Of a DNA stretch of 64,000 nucleotides, positions 32,342 through 41,572 are shown one piece after another. A program made the position numbers and the translations under genes. How positions within the stretch are numbered: the stretch's first letter is position 1; each line of letters opens with the position of its first letter. The notes beneath the pieces are model-generated. The model made no database searches and was not told where the DNA came from. It saw only the letters and a program-made list of their open reading frames with translations. The stretch is from contig NZ_JALIFO010000015.1 of NCBI RefSeq assembly GCF_022867805.1, forward strand, positions 62,001 to 126,000. Direction: 5' to 3'. This stretch comes from Cuneatibacter sp. NSJ-177. Its GTDB lineage: Bacteria > Bacillota > Clostridia > Lachnospirales > Lachnospiraceae.

Positions 32342-33910
32342 TTACTCCCAGGTCATCTCTCCGGGCCAGAACGTGGTATCAATCTGAACGTTTACATTCT
32401 TCAAACCGGCTTTATATACATAGACCTGCTGGACATTGACCAGCGGAAGGATCGGGATCTCCTGATCCCACAGCTGGACCGCCGCGTCGGAGGTAGCCTC
32501 GTCGTAGACGGTGAACGCTTTATCAATGGCATCGAGGAGCTCTTTTCCGGTATAGCCGGTCTTCTCAATCTGGGTCGTCATCAAAGCACCCGCGTAGATT
32601 TCCGACTGGTTTACCCCCATGTAGGCGTCCCAGGCCGTGCGGTCGCCGATATTGGCCTGGAAAACCGCGCTTTCCAGCTGCTGGATTTCCACATTGATCC
32701 CGATCTCGGAGCAGGCTGCCTGGATGATCTGGGCCGATGCCCTCTTGATTGCGGTCTCGTCCGCCATAATGGAAATGGTTAACTCGCCGGGCTGATAACC
32801 CGCCTCACTTAGCAGGGACTTGGCCTTTTCGATATTCTGGGGATAGAGAACCTCAGACCGGTAAGCCTCCCGCCACTCCATGGTGACCGGGTGGGCGATG
32901 GAGAAGGAAGCATTTCCCAACCCTTCGCAGGCAGCCACGGCTACCGCCTGGCTGTCGATGGCGTAGGCAATGGCCTGGCGGATGCGGACATCCGCGCAGG
33001 GGGAATTGTCGCTGCAGTTAAAATAGCAGTTCAAAACCTTGGAGCCGTCCTGAATATCCGCCACATAAGCGTCGTTGTTCTGGAATCGGGACAGATCCGT
33101 GGCCTGGCAGTCGTACATAATGTCGATGGCCCCGGTTTCCAGCTCGATGGCGCGCTGGGCTCCCTCCGAGATGATCCGGTAAGTGATCTCATCCATGTTC
33201 TGGGAGAACATCGGCGTCGGAGCCGTATCCCAGTAGTCCGCATTTTTCGTGAATGTCAGAGAACTTCCCACCGTCCAGTCGGAGAGCACATACGGTCCCG
33301 TACCCACCGGCATGTTGACCATCTCGTTGGGATCAGCCTTATAGGCGGCTTCGCTGACGATCGGGATCTGCTTCACCACACTGGTGAAAGCGTATTCCGT
33401 CTCCTGGAGGAATTCCAGGGAAACCGTGTAGTCATCCACCGCCTGGAAGGTGGAGGGGTCCGCGTACTTGAAAGTGTTGGCCATGGGACCGTCCGCAGCC
33501 TGCTGCATGGAGAACACCACGTCGGAGGCTTTGATGGGATTTCCGGCGCTGTCTTTGATGTTTTGTTTCAGCCGGACCGTATAGTGGGTAGCGTCCACCT
33601 GTTCGTAACTTTCCGCCAGAATCGGGATCAGCTCCTTTTCCGTGTTCAGATAAAACAAGGGCTGAAACACATTCCATTTTAGACGGAGCAGGGCCGTGGA
33701 GGTGGAGCCCCAGGGATTAAAGGTTCCCGGATCTGCGTCCATGCCGATGACCACCGCGTTTTCCTTGGAACCGGAGACCGCATTTGCGGCGGCGGTCCCT
33801 CCTGCGCTTTCGGATGCTGCCGCGGTTGTCCCCCCTCCTCCGCCGCCGCATCCGGCCAGGGCGGAAACTGTCATTGCCGCTGCCAAAAAGAGTGCCATTG
33901 CTTTTTTCAT
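32342..33910 (-). CDS. ABC transporter substrate-binding lipoprotein (SBP_bac_5 family)
   Basis: 522 residues. Signal peptide with lipobox LAGC (C21), a Gly/Thr/Ala linker, then the family 5 binding fold (DPGTFNPWGSTSTALLRLKWNVFQPLFYL, HYTVRLKQNIKDSAGNPIKASDVVFS, GTGPYVLSDW, RIRQAIAYAID). Family members bind peptides, nickel or small oligosaccharides outside the membrane. It is fifth in the minus-strand operon after the DppB, C, D and F-like genes. With TIM-barrel isomerases downstream, a sugar-containing or glycoside-like ligand seems more likely than a peptide (inference). Confidence 0.93.
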   Translation of the reverse strand: MKKAMALFLAAAMTVSALAGCGGGGGGTTAAASESAGGTAAANAVSGSKENAVVIGMDADPGTFNPWGSTSTALLRLKWNVFQPLFYLNTEKELIPILAESYEQVDATHYTVRLKQNIKDSAGNPIKASDVVFSMQQAADGPMANTFKYADPSTFQAVDDYTVSLEFLQETEYAFTSVVKQIPIVSEAAYKADPNEMVNMPVGTGPYVLSDWTVGSSLTFTKNADYWDTAPTPMFSQNMDEITYRIISEGAQRAIELETGAIDIMYDCQATDLSRFQNNDAYVADIQDGSKVLNCYFNCSDNSPCADVRIRQAIAYAIDSQAVAVAACEGLGNASFSIAHPVTMEWREAYRSEVLYPQNIEKAKSLLSEAGYQPGELTISIMADETAIKRASAQIIQAACSEIGINVEIQQLESAVFQANIGDRTAWDAYMGVNQSEIYAGALMTTQIEKTGYTGKELLDAIDKAFTVYDEATSDAAVQLWDQEIPILPLVNVQQVYVYKAGLKNVNVQIDTTFWPGEMTWE

Positions 33911-33976
33911 ACTTTTGCTCCTTTCCTATCTTCTTTTTGCGAACCGCCTGTTTCGGCGGCTTCCGTTTCTAGCCAA

Positions 33977-34927
33977 TCAATCGATTTCCTGATACCGGTG
34001 GCAGGCCAGAAAGTGGCCCGGCGACACCTCGGTCAGGTTTTGGGGCGCTTGACAGCCTTCCGCCGCATACCGGCAGCGCTTGGCAAAGCGGCAGCCCGGC
34101 GGCGGGTTCACCGGGGAGGTCACCTCCCCTTTCAGGATGATCCGTTCCTGCTTCTTATGGATATTGGGAACCGGGACCGCGGAGAGCAGCGCCTTCGTGT
34201 AAGGATGCAGAGGATTTTTAAACAGCTCCTTGGAAGGGCTCTTCTCCACCATCTGCCCCATGTACATCACACAGATATCGTCGGAGATATGGCGCACCAC
34301 CGACAGGTCATGGGTGATAAAAATATAAGTCAGCTGCCTCTTCTCTTGAAGATCCTGCATCAAGTTTAAGATCTGCGCCTGGATCGAGACATCCAAAGCC
34401 GAGACCGGCTCATCGCAAACGATGAAGTCCGGTTCCAGGGCCAGTGCTCTGGCGATGCCGATGCGTTGGCGGCGTCCGCCGTCCAGCTCATGGGGATAGG
34501 AATTCCGAAGCCGCGGCGCCAGTCCCACCGTATCCATCAGCTGGTCGGTCAGGCTTCCGATCTCCGCCTTGCCGAACCGGCCCGACAGCTCCAGCGGCTC
34601 CGCAATGGTCGTGCTGACCGACATGCGAGGATTCAGCGACGAGAAGGGATCCTGAAAAATGATCTGCATTTTTTCTCTGAGTTTCCGCAGCTTTTTTGCG
34701 TCCACATGGGTCACGTCCTCCCCGTCAAAAAAGATCTGCCCGTCGGTGCTCTCCAGCAGATGGAGGACTGTGCGGCCCAGGGTGGATTTCCCGCAGCCGG
34801 ACTCTCCGACCACTCCCAAGGTTTTGCCCTTTTGAATGGAAAAGGTCACATCGTCCACAGCGTGCAGCTGGCCGCTGTTGATCTTAAAATATTTCTTTAA
34901 ATTTTTCACTTCCAAAATATCCACCAT
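33977..34927 (-). CDS. peptide/nickel-type ABC transporter ATP-binding protein (DppF-like)
   Basis: 316 residues. Walker A GESGCGKST, Walker B FIVCDEPVSALD and the C-terminal oligopeptide extension with the cysteine pattern CRFAKRCRYAAEGC. The ABC signature reads LDGGRRQR instead of the usual LSGGQ/FSGGQRQR: the serine and glutamine are replaced. Everything else needed for ATP hydrolysis is present. It is adjacent to the DppD-like gene with no gap; the two ATPases form the heterodimer of this transporter class. Confidence 0.93.
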   Translation of the reverse strand: MVDILEVKNLKKYFKINSGQLHAVDDVTFSIQKGKTLGVVGESGCGKSTLGRTVLHLLESTDGQIFFDGEDVTHVDAKKLRKLREKMQIIFQDPFSSLNPRMSVSTTIAEPLELSGRFGKAEIGSLTDQLMDTVGLAPRLRNSYPHELDGGRRQRIGIARALALEPDFIVCDEPVSALDVSIQAQILNLMQDLQEKRQLTYIFITHDLSVVRHISDDICVMYMGQMVEKSPSKELFKNPLHPYTKALLSAVPVPNIHKKQERIILKGEVTSPVNPPPGCRFAKRCRYAAEGCQAPQNLTEVSPGHFLACHRYQEID

Positions 34928-35917
34928 TTAAAATTCCCCCTTTTGCGCCTGCACACACCGGACCAGATGACCGGCAGCCACCTCCGTGAAAGGAATCTTT
35001 CCCTTCCGGCACGCATCCGTGGCATAGGGACACCGGGGATGAAAATTGCAGCCCTCCGGCAGATCCGCCGGATTCGGCGGCATTCCGTTGATCGGGCTCA
35101 GCCGCTTTTCTTCTCCCTCGATATCCGGAATCGAACCAAACAGCCCCTTGGTGTAGGGATGGCTCCCATGGTCATAGATGGCCTCTAGGTTCCCGGATTC
35201 TACGATTTCCCCGGCGTAGACCACGGCCACCTTGTCGCAGACCTCGGCCACAATCCCCAGGTCATGGGTGATCAGGATCATGGAGGTGCCGAGCTCTTCC
35301 TTTAATTTCCGCATCATATCCAGCACCTGGGCTTGAATCGTCACATCCAGGGCGGTGGTCGGCTCATCGGCCAAAAGCAGTTCCGGATTGCAGGCCAGCG
35401 CAATGGCGATGATCACCCGCTGCTTCATGCCGCCGGAAAATTGATGGGGGAAATCCGAATACCGTTCACCGGGAATTCCCACCATTTCCAGCATGGCCAC
35501 CGCCTTCTCGTAGGCCGCCTTTTTGCTCAGTTTCTTTTCGTGGAGACGGATTACCTCGGCGATCTGATCCCCAATGCTGAAAATCGGATTCAGCGCCGTC
35601 ATGGGGTCCTGAAAAATCATGGAGATCTTTTTGCCCCGGATCGTGCGCATCTTGCTCTCCGGCATATGGAGCAGGTCCTCCCCGTCCAGGAAGATCTCCC
35701 CGCCCGCCACCTTTGCCGGCGGATCCGGCAGAATTCTTAAAATCGACTTTGCGATGGTCGTCTTTCCGGCCCCGGTCTCTCCCACCAGGCCCAAGGTCTC
35801 GCCCCGGTCCAGCGTAAAACTGACGCCGTTTACCGCTTCCACCACCTCTTCGCCGGTCAGATACTGGACCGTCAGGTCCTTGACTTCCAACAGCCGTTTG
35901 CTTTCGCTCTTGCTCAT
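34928..35917 (-). CDS. peptide/nickel-type ABC transporter ATP-binding protein (DppD-like)
   Basis: 329 residues. Walker [10 protein letters not shown] near 49, signature FSGGMKQR, Walker [13 protein letters not shown], and the C-terminal oligo_HPY region with [14 protein letters not shown]. This partner has a normal signature motif, unlike the neighbouring DppF-like subunit. The stop codon is immediately followed by the next start, indicating tight coupling. Confidence 0.94.
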   Translation of the reverse strand: MSKSESKRLLEVKDLTVQYLTGEEVVEAVNGVSFTLDRGETLGLVGETGAGKTTIAKSILRILPDPPAKVAGGEIFLDGEDLLHMPESKMRTIRGKKISMIFQDPMTALNPIFSIGDQIAEVIRLHEKKLSKKAAYEKAVAMLEMVGIPGERYSDFPHQFSGGMKQRVIIAIALACNPELLLADEPTTALDVTIQAQVLDMMRKLKEELGTSMILITHDLGIVAEVCDKVAVVYAGEIVESGNLEAIYDHGSHPYTKGLFGSIPDIEGEEKRLSPINGMPPNPADLPEGCNFHPRCPYATDACRKGKIPFTEVAAGHLVRCVQAQKGEF

Positions 35918-35932
35918 CTTCTCACCTCCCGA

Positions 35933-36829
35933 TCAATTTTTCAGCCTGGGATCCAGCGCATCCCGAAGACCGTCGCCCAGCATATTGAGGGAAAGAACGG
36001 CCAGCATGATCGCAATGCCCGGAAACATAACCAGATGAGGAAAGTCGCGGATATAATTCCGGCCGTCGGCCAGCATAGCGCCCCACTCCGGCGCCGGTGG
36101 CTGAACGCCGAGTCCGATAAAACTGAGGGAAGCCGCTACCAGGATTGCCGTCGCCACGCCCATGGTGGCCTGAACAATGGTCGGCGCCATGGCGTTTGGT
36201 ATCATGTGCCGGAAGATAATCCGTCCGTCCCGCGCATTGACCGACCGGGCCGCCTCCACGTACTCCATGTCCCGGATATTCAGCATGGACGCCCGCATCA
36301 TCCGGGCGTAGCCGGGCACGGAGGAAATGCTGAGTGCAATGATGCAGTTCCGAAGCCCCGGCCCCAGGGTAGCGGAGACGGCGATGGCCATCAGCATGCC
36401 GGGGATGGACTGAAATACGTCCAGAACACGCATCAGAATCATGTCCAGTTTCCCGCCGTAGAAGCCGCAGAGCGCACCGAGGCTGACGCCGGCCACAAGA
36501 CTCATGGCCACGGCTGCGATTCCGATGGAAAGCGAATAACGAGCGCCGTAGAGAATCCGGCTGAAAATATCCCGTCCCAGATTGTCTGTGCCGAACCAGT
36601 GTTCCCGGCAGGGCCCTAAAAATGTATGGTAGAGATCCTGCTTATCATAGGCGTAGGGCGCAATGACAGGCGCCAAAATCGCCAGGATCGCCATGACGCC
36701 GATCAGAATCAGCCCGGCCACAGCCATCTTATTCCGGATCAGCTGCTTCCAAGTCAAGGCCAGCATGCTTTCCTTTTTGCCTGCATTGGCCGGAGCGCCC
36801 TTTCCTTTCTTCGCTGTCTTTCTTGCCAT
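35933..36829 (-). CDS. peptide/nickel-type ABC transporter permease (DppC-like)
   Basis: 298 residues. N-terminal cytoplasmic basic stretch, one membrane segment (about 35-55), a periplasmic loop with [24 protein letters not shown], then the permease core with the EAA loop [22 protein letters not shown]. The start at 36829 has AGGAGG 8 nt upstream; a reading 40 codons longer overlaps the DppB gene and is rejected. Forms the membrane heterodimer with the DppB-like protein. Confidence 0.93.
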   Translation of the reverse strand: MARKTAKKGKGAPANAGKKESMLALTWKQLIRNKMAVAGLILIGVMAILAILAPVIAPYAYDKQDLYHTFLGPCREHWFGTDNLGRDIFSRILYGARYSLSIGIAAVAMSLVAGVSLGALCGFYGGKLDMILMRVLDVFQSIPGMLMAIAVSATLGPGLRNCIIALSISSVPGYARMMRASMLNIRDMEYVEAARSVNARDGRIIFRHMIPNAMAPTIVQATMGVATAILVAASLSFIGLGVQPPAPEWGAMLADGRNYIRDFPHLVMFPGIAIMLAVLSLNMLGDGLRDALDPRLKN

Positions 36830-36830
36830 G

Positions 36831-37805
36831 TCATTTCCCTCCTTCCGCCGCGGCTTTTTTCGGTCTGGCTTTCCTGGACTGGTACTGCGCCCGGATTCTC
36901 GGATCCACAAAAGCATAGAGCAGATCCACGACCAGCATAATAATTCCAAAAATCACGGCCACGTACAGGACGCTTCCCTGGATGGCCGGGTAATCCCGGT
37001 TCTTGATGCCGGACACCATATAGGTGCCGATTCCCGGAATCGAAAATACGGTTTCCGCGATCATTGCGCCGCCGAGCTGGATGCCAAACATGGTTCCCAC
37101 CTGGGTGATGATCGGGATCAAGGCGTTCATCAGGGCATGCCAGTAAATCACCTTCCACTCCACCTGCCCCTTGGCGCGGGCCGTCACCACATAGTCCTGA
37201 CGGATTACCTCCAACATGCCGGATCTTGTCTGGCGGGCGATGGAAGCGCAGCCGCTGAGCCCGATGGACAGGCAGGGCAGGATATAATACTGAGGGCCTC
37301 CGATGCCTGTGGCCGGAAGCCAGCCGAGACGCAGGGCAAAGGCCAGGGAAAGCATCAGGCCGACCCAAAAGCCCGGCATGGAGATACCGACCAGGGCTGC
37401 CATCATTGCCGCATTGTCCTTCCAGGTAAATTGGTTGACCGCGGCCACGATGCCGAGGGGAAGCCCGATCAGGACGGCAATCACAACGCTGATGGCCGCG
37501 ACGCGGAAGGTGTAAGGGAACCGCAGTCCGATCTCCTCCCCGACGTTTCTCCCGTTGATATAGGATTCTCCCATGTCAAAGTCGATAAAGACCTGTTTTA
37601 CGTACCGGACAAAGCGGACCACATATCCATCGTTCAGTCCCAGGTCTTCCTGCAGCGCGGCGATCTCCGCCTCGGAAGCATCCGTTCCCAATATGATGCG
37701 GGCCGGATCGCCGGGAGTAAAATACATGATGGTAAAGATCAGCCAGGTCACCCCTAAGATAACCGGGATCATCAGCAGCAGCCGTTTGACGATATATCGA
37801 ATCAT
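36831..37805 (-). CDS. peptide/nickel-type ABC transporter permease (DppB-like)
   Basis: 324 residues with six membrane segments. Typical DppB start MIRYIVKRLLLMIPVILGVTW, then the EAA loop VTARAKGQVEWKVIYWHALMNA and the C-terminal DLLYAFVDPRIR. It is the first gene of the minus-strand operon and is preceded by AAGGAG. The upstream 390 bp are shared with the divergent LysR gene. Confidence 0.93.
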   Translation of the reverse strand: MIRYIVKRLLLMIPVILGVTWLIFTIMYFTPGDPARIILGTDASEAEIAALQEDLGLNDGYVVRFVRYVKQVFIDFDMGESYINGRNVGEEIGLRFPYTFRVAAISVVIAVLIGLPLGIVAAVNQFTWKDNAAMMAALVGISMPGFWVGLMLSLAFALRLGWLPATGIGGPQYYILPCLSIGLSGCASIARQTRSGMLEVIRQDYVVTARAKGQVEWKVIYWHALMNALIPIITQVGTMFGIQLGGAMIAETVFSIPGIGTYMVSGIKNRDYPAIQGSVLYVAVIFGIIMLVVDLLYAFVDPRIRAQYQSRKARPKKAAAEGGK

Positions 37806-37849
37806 GCTTCCTTCTCCTTTCTCGTTTTGATATAAAGTTACGTGTCAAT

Positions 37850-37866
37850 TCCGCTCTTCCACAAGC
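37850..37866. repeat. 17-bp locus motif, copy 2
   Basis: TCCGCTCTTCCACAAGC, about 45 bp upstream of the DppB-like start, between it and the putative promoter at 37878-37883. Differs by one base from copy 1 and one base from copy 3. Confidence 0.5.
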
Positions 37867-38192
37867 TTGGTGCTGTCAATATAGCATTGCTTTTCCAAAT
37901 TGTATAATTCCATTTTTCTTGACTACATATTTCAAATCTGTGATATTTATCTCATTTCCGTTTTGTTTTGAAACGAATTTTGGTTTTATTTATTATTTTC
38001 AGCGATATCTTGGTTTTATTTTCAGTATTTCAACTTTTAAAAGCAAATATTGTCTATGTTTTATGATATATTCTCATCTTTTCATCTTTTCGCCAACTAT
38101 TATTTTTTCAGATTGACTTTTTCAGAATTGTATTTTATACTGTCCACGTAATGAATTTGAATTTTAGTTTGTCGTTTCTATAGGAGGCTGCC
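37867..38192. promoter_or_regulatory. AT-rich divergent control region between the ABC operon and LysR gene
   Basis: No gene. On the minus strand an extended -10 TGCTATATT lies at 37878-37886, with a weak -35 18 bp upstream, probably driving the ABC operon. The rest is strongly T-rich on the plus strand up to the LysR ribosome binding site (ATAGGAGG). As is usual for LysR genes, the regulator probably binds here, but no convincing T-N11-A dyad was fixed. Confidence 0.5.
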
Positions 38193-39134
38193 ATGCAATT
38201 TATTCAACTGCGCTATTTTGAGCGCGTAGCCGCATACCAAAGTATTTCGAAAGCAGCGGAGGAGCTGCACATGTCCCAGCCTGCCCTGAGCAATTCAATC
38301 CGGCGTTTGGAGACGGATTTGGGCTACCCCCTGTTTAACCGCGTGGGCCGCCAGATTATCCTGAACAACAATGGAATGCGTTTCCTGGAAATCGCGAAAA
38401 ACATTCTTTCCTACCTGAATCAGTGCACCCTCGCCGAACCGCGCTCCAGCTATCAGCCGGCCGGGACCATCCATATCGGCCTCTACGCCAATGTGAACGA
38501 CATCGTCATGGCCGCCAACAATTACAGCCGGATCAATCACAACGCGCAGTTTCAGTTTCATACTACAAGAGAAGTTACCCCCCCCCCCAAAAAAAAATTA
38601 CATTCGTCGGACATTTCTTACCCCGCCGCTTATCATCCACAGCTTCCCGATAAGAATTCCGACTTTGTCGTGGAATCTCTGCCGGACCAAAAGACCCTCG
38701 AAAAACCACACATTTTTCTCGGAACGTCCAACCTCTGCGCCGTCGTATCACGGATGCACCGGCTGGCCAGCGCCAATATCCTGCAGCTGAGCCAGCTCCA
38801 AAATGAGCTGTTCTGTTTCCTGCTGAACAAAGACGGCCAGCCGGAACGCGCCTATTATAACTGCCTGAAAGCCGGTTTTGTGCCCAACGTCCGTTTCCTG
38901 GTGGATCAGCACGCCGCCAAACATTTTGTCATTGCCCGCGGGAATGCCGTCGGCTTTGTCTATAGTTCTGACCTTCATTTTTTAAATTCCGATCTGGTGG
39001 CCATCCCTTTGCAGGATGACTTTCTCCAAAATCTTGACCAGGTGATTTACTGGAAAAAACAAGATCCCAATTCACCGGCCGCCTCTGATTTTTGGAATTA
39101 TCTGCTGGATCTCTACAAGCAAAAACCCTCGTAA
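38193..39134 (+). CDS. LysR family regulator with a C11A9 homopolymer tract
   Basis: 313 residues. DNA-binding domain at 1-60 (LRYFERVAAYQSISKAAEELHMSQPALSNSIRRLETDLGYPLF), then an effector domain. Codons 129-135 come from a run of eleven C followed by nine A (38578-38597), giving TPPPKKK. This is an obvious slippage site within the effector domain. The region after it (HSSDISYPAAYHPQLPDKNS) is also unlike usual LysR sequence. AGGAGG precedes the ATG. Transcribed away from the ABC operon and toward the SDR genes, it is their likely regulator. Confidence 0.85.
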   Translation: MQFIQLRYFERVAAYQSISKAAEELHMSQPALSNSIRRLETDLGYPLFNRVGRQIILNNNGMRFLEIAKNILSYLNQCTLAEPRSSYQPAGTIHIGLYANVNDIVMAANNYSRINHNAQFQFHTTREVTPPPKKKLHSSDISYPAAYHPQLPDKNSDFVVESLPDQKTLEKPHIFLGTSNLCAVVSRMHRLASANILQLSQLQNELFCFLLNKDGQPERAYYNCLKAGFVPNVRFLVDQHAAKHFVIARGNAVGFVYSSDLHFLNSDLVAIPLQDDFLQNLDQVIYWKKQDPNSPAASDFWNYLLDLYKQKPS

Positions 39135-39159
39135 CACCTGCCTGAAAGCGACCGTGTCC

Positions 39160-39176
39160 TCCGCTCTTCCACGAGC
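39160..39176. repeat. 17-bp locus motif, copy 3
   Basis: TCCGCTCTTCCACGAGC, about 35 bp upstream of the first SDR start. It matches copies 1 and 2 except for one or two bases. Confidence 0.5.
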
Positions 39177-39209
39177 CAAACCTACGATCATCAATCAGGA
39201 GGATAACAC

Positions 39210-39947
39210 ATGAGATTTCAAGACAAAGTGGCCGTCATCGCAAGCGGCGGCACCGGCGCGGGTCTTGCCTGCGCCAGGCGCTTCCTGTCGGAAGGCGCCC
39301 GCGTCGCGCTCTACGGGGACACCGAGGAACTCCAAAAAGAAGCCCTCGAACTGGAAGCCTCGTATCCCGGCCGTCTGCTTGCCATCCGGATTCGGGACTA
39401 CCGGAACCGGGAAGAATTGACTGCAGCCGCCCGAAAGGCTTTAAAAGAATTCGGCACCGCGGATATTCTGGTCACCGCCATCACCACAAAACCCAAAAAC
39501 GCTCCGGAGGAGGACGAAGAGGAATACCAACGGATCCTCCACACCATCTTGGACGGCGCCCTCTACTCGGTCCAGCCTTACATGGACACCCTGATCAACA
39601 ACCGTTACGGCCGGATCGTCCTGATTTCGTCTCTGGCCGGCCGCACCAACGTCCCCGGAGCAAGCCCGGCCTATGCCGCCGCCCATGCCGGACTCGGCGG
39701 CATGGCGAGAAATATCGGCTGTACCATGGGGATTTACACCATCACCGCCAACTGCATCGCAGCGGGCGCCCTGGAAGATGGTTCCTACGACGACTGCGCT
39801 CCCGGCGCCTGCGACGGCCGGATTTCCGGACGGGAAAAAGGACGGCTTTCGGACGTCGCCGCTGCCGTGGAGTATCTGGCGGCCGATCTGGCCTCCTGGA
39901 CCACCGGGGAAACCTTGGATTTAAACGGCGGCCGGTTCATGACCTGA
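39210..39947 (+). CDS. SDR-fold protein, type A1 (catalytic Lys replaced by His)
   Basis: 245 residues of the short-chain dehydrogenase/reductase fold. The Rossmann start VAVIASGGTGAGLA is close to normal, but the NNAG-type motif reads VTAITT. The active-site YxxxK reads Y155-AAA-H159. Serine is present at 140/141 and the C-terminus ends LDLNGGRFMT. Loss of the lysine should cripple standard SDR catalysis, so it may be a structural partner or use altered chemistry. AGGAGG precedes the ATG. First of four SDR genes arranged A1-B1-A2-B2. Confidence 0.88.
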   Translation: MRFQDKVAVIASGGTGAGLACARRFLSEGARVALYGDTEELQKEALELEASYPGRLLAIRIRDYRNREELTAAARKALKEFGTADILVTAITTKPKNAPEEDEEEYQRILHTILDGALYSVQPYMDTLINNRYGRIVLISSLAGRTNVPGASPAYAAAHAGLGGMARNIGCTMGIYTITANCIAAGALEDGSYDDCAPGACDGRISGREKGRLSDVAAAVEYLAADLASWTTGETLDLNGGRFMT

Positions 39948-39979
39948 AAAATGGCGGAAGGAATGAGGAGGAAGACACA

Positions 39980-40777
39980 TTGAAAAAATTAGAAAATCGA
40001 GTGGCCGTTTTTATCGGCGGAGGCTCCGCCGTGGCGTCTGTCGCGTTAAAATATTTTATCGCCGAAGGGGCGAGCGTCTTGCAGGTGGATGTGGCGGAAC
40101 CATATTTTGAACGGACCAGAGATATCCGCGAAGAGTTCCCAAACCGGATCCACACCTTTCTTGGAGCCTGCACCAGCCAGGAAGATATGGATCAAGCCAT
40201 GGCGGCCTGCGAAGAGCAGTTCGGCCGGATCGACATCGTCTGTAATTTTGCCGGCTTCCACGGCGCCGGGGACGTCACATCTGTTTTAAAAAGTCAGTGG
40301 GACCTGGCCATGGACGTCACCTGCCTTGGCATCTACCGTTCCACAAAAGCGGCGTTCCCTTATCTGAAAAAGAACCACTACGGCCGGATCATGAACTTTG
40401 CCTCCATCGGCGGCCGGGCCAACCGGGGCGTCAGCATCACCTATGCCGCCTCCAAGGCGGCTGCCATCGGGCTGACACGGTCTTTGGCCCTGGAACTTGC
40501 CCCTTATGGAATCACCGTCAACAGCATGGCTCCAGCCTCCCTCGACACCTCGGCATTTGAGCGGATTCCGGAGCATGGCTCCATTCCCCATGAGCCGCCG
40601 AAAGGCGCTTTGACCGGCGGGCCCGGCGCCACGCGGGGCGGCTCCTTTATCCCGGACCGGCCTCTTGCCACCCTGGACGAAATCGCCCATGCACTGATCT
40701 TTCTGTGCAGCGAAGACTCGGCCTTCTTGACCGGAGACTGCCTGGATATCAACGGCGGCCAGTTTATGCAGCCTTAA
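39980..40777 (+). CDS. SDR family oxidoreductase, type B1
   Basis: 265 residues with a complete SDR catalytic set: S142 (NFAS), Y155 and K159 (YAASK), and NFAG at 89-92. The cofactor loop is odd, GGGSAVAS in place of TGxxxGxG. The start is TTG at 39980 with GAGGAGG upstream at normal spacing. It is highly similar to B2 (shared segments PYFERT, LGACT, NFASIGGRANR/NFASLGGRGNR) and ends DINGGQFMQP. NAD(P)-dependent oxidation or reduction of a hydroxyl compound is expected; the substrate is unknown. Confidence 0.9.
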   Translation: MKKLENRVAVFIGGGSAVASVALKYFIAEGASVLQVDVAEPYFERTRDIREEFPNRIHTFLGACTSQEDMDQAMAACEEQFGRIDIVCNFAGFHGAGDVTSVLKSQWDLAMDVTCLGIYRSTKAAFPYLKKNHYGRIMNFASIGGRANRGVSITYAASKAAAIGLTRSLALELAPYGITVNSMAPASLDTSAFERIPEHGSIPHEPPKGALTGGPGATRGGSFIPDRPLATLDEIAHALIFLCSEDSAFLTGDCLDINGGQFMQP

Positions 40778-40825
40778 CCGAATAAAAACCAGTGGTTACA
40801 TCTGAAACGAATAGAGGAGAAAAAG

Positions 40826-41557
40826 ATGCGATTAGAACATAAGGTGGCCGCCGTGGCAAGTTCCGGCGGTTCGATCGGAAAAGCCTGCGCACAGGCTTTG
40901 CTGAAAGAAGGCGCAAAGGTAATCCTGCTGAGCAAGAATCCCAGCGATTTTTCCGAATTCCAGGAAAAGGAACAGCCCTTTTTAGGCCTCCCGGTCAAAG
41001 ATTTTACCGATGAAGAGGAAATAAAAGAAAAGGCAGCCGAAGCCGTTGAAGCGTTCGGTTCCCTCGACGTGATCGTAAACTCCATTACCGCCGTCCCGGA
41101 GGAGGGCGTCTGGAACGAAATTCCGGAGGAAAGCTGGCGGGAAACCTTCACCCAGATTTTGACCGGAAATCTGATTCCGCTCAAGTATTTGGTCCCTTCC
41201 CTGGTTGAAAAAGAGTCCGGACGCATCGTGATCGTCTCGGCTCTCCCCGGAAGAACCGGCGTGCCCGGCTCCCAATTTGCCTATACAGCCGCCCATGCCG
41301 GACTGGGAGGGATGGTGCGCAATATCGCTACGGTCTTCGGAAAACACTCCATCACCTGCAATGGAATCGCGGCCGGACAAATTGAAGGGCAGGCCATTGA
41401 TCCGGGAGCCGAAGGAAGCCTTGCCGGCATCCTGAAAGAAAAAACCATTGGCACGGCCCAGGACGTGGCGAACGCCGTCTTGTACCTGACCGATGAGCAC
41501 GCAGCCTGGAATACCGGCGAAACCCTGGACTTAAACGGGGGCCGGTACATGGTATAG
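40826..41557 (+). CDS. SDR-fold protein, type A2 (catalytic Lys replaced by His)
   Basis: 243 residues. Paralogue of A1 with the same substitution: Y153-TAA-H157 where SDRs have YxxxK. The glycine motif is ASSGGSIG, the NNAG position reads VNSIT, and the C-terminus LDLNGGRYMV matches A1. Conservation of both the His substitution and the GLGGM segment after it in two diverged copies argues against random decay. GAGGAG lies before the ATG; B2 follows within 15 bp. Confidence 0.88.
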   Translation: MRLEHKVAAVASSGGSIGKACAQALLKEGAKVILLSKNPSDFSEFQEKEQPFLGLPVKDFTDEEEIKEKAAEAVEAFGSLDVIVNSITAVPEEGVWNEIPEESWRETFTQILTGNLIPLKYLVPSLVEKESGRIVIVSALPGRTGVPGSQFAYTAAHAGLGGMVRNIATVFGKHSITCNGIAAGQIEGQAIDPGAEGSLAGILKEKTIGTAQDVANAVLYLTDEHAAWNTGETLDLNGGRYMV

Positions 41558-41572
41558 AAAGAGGAGGAATCC

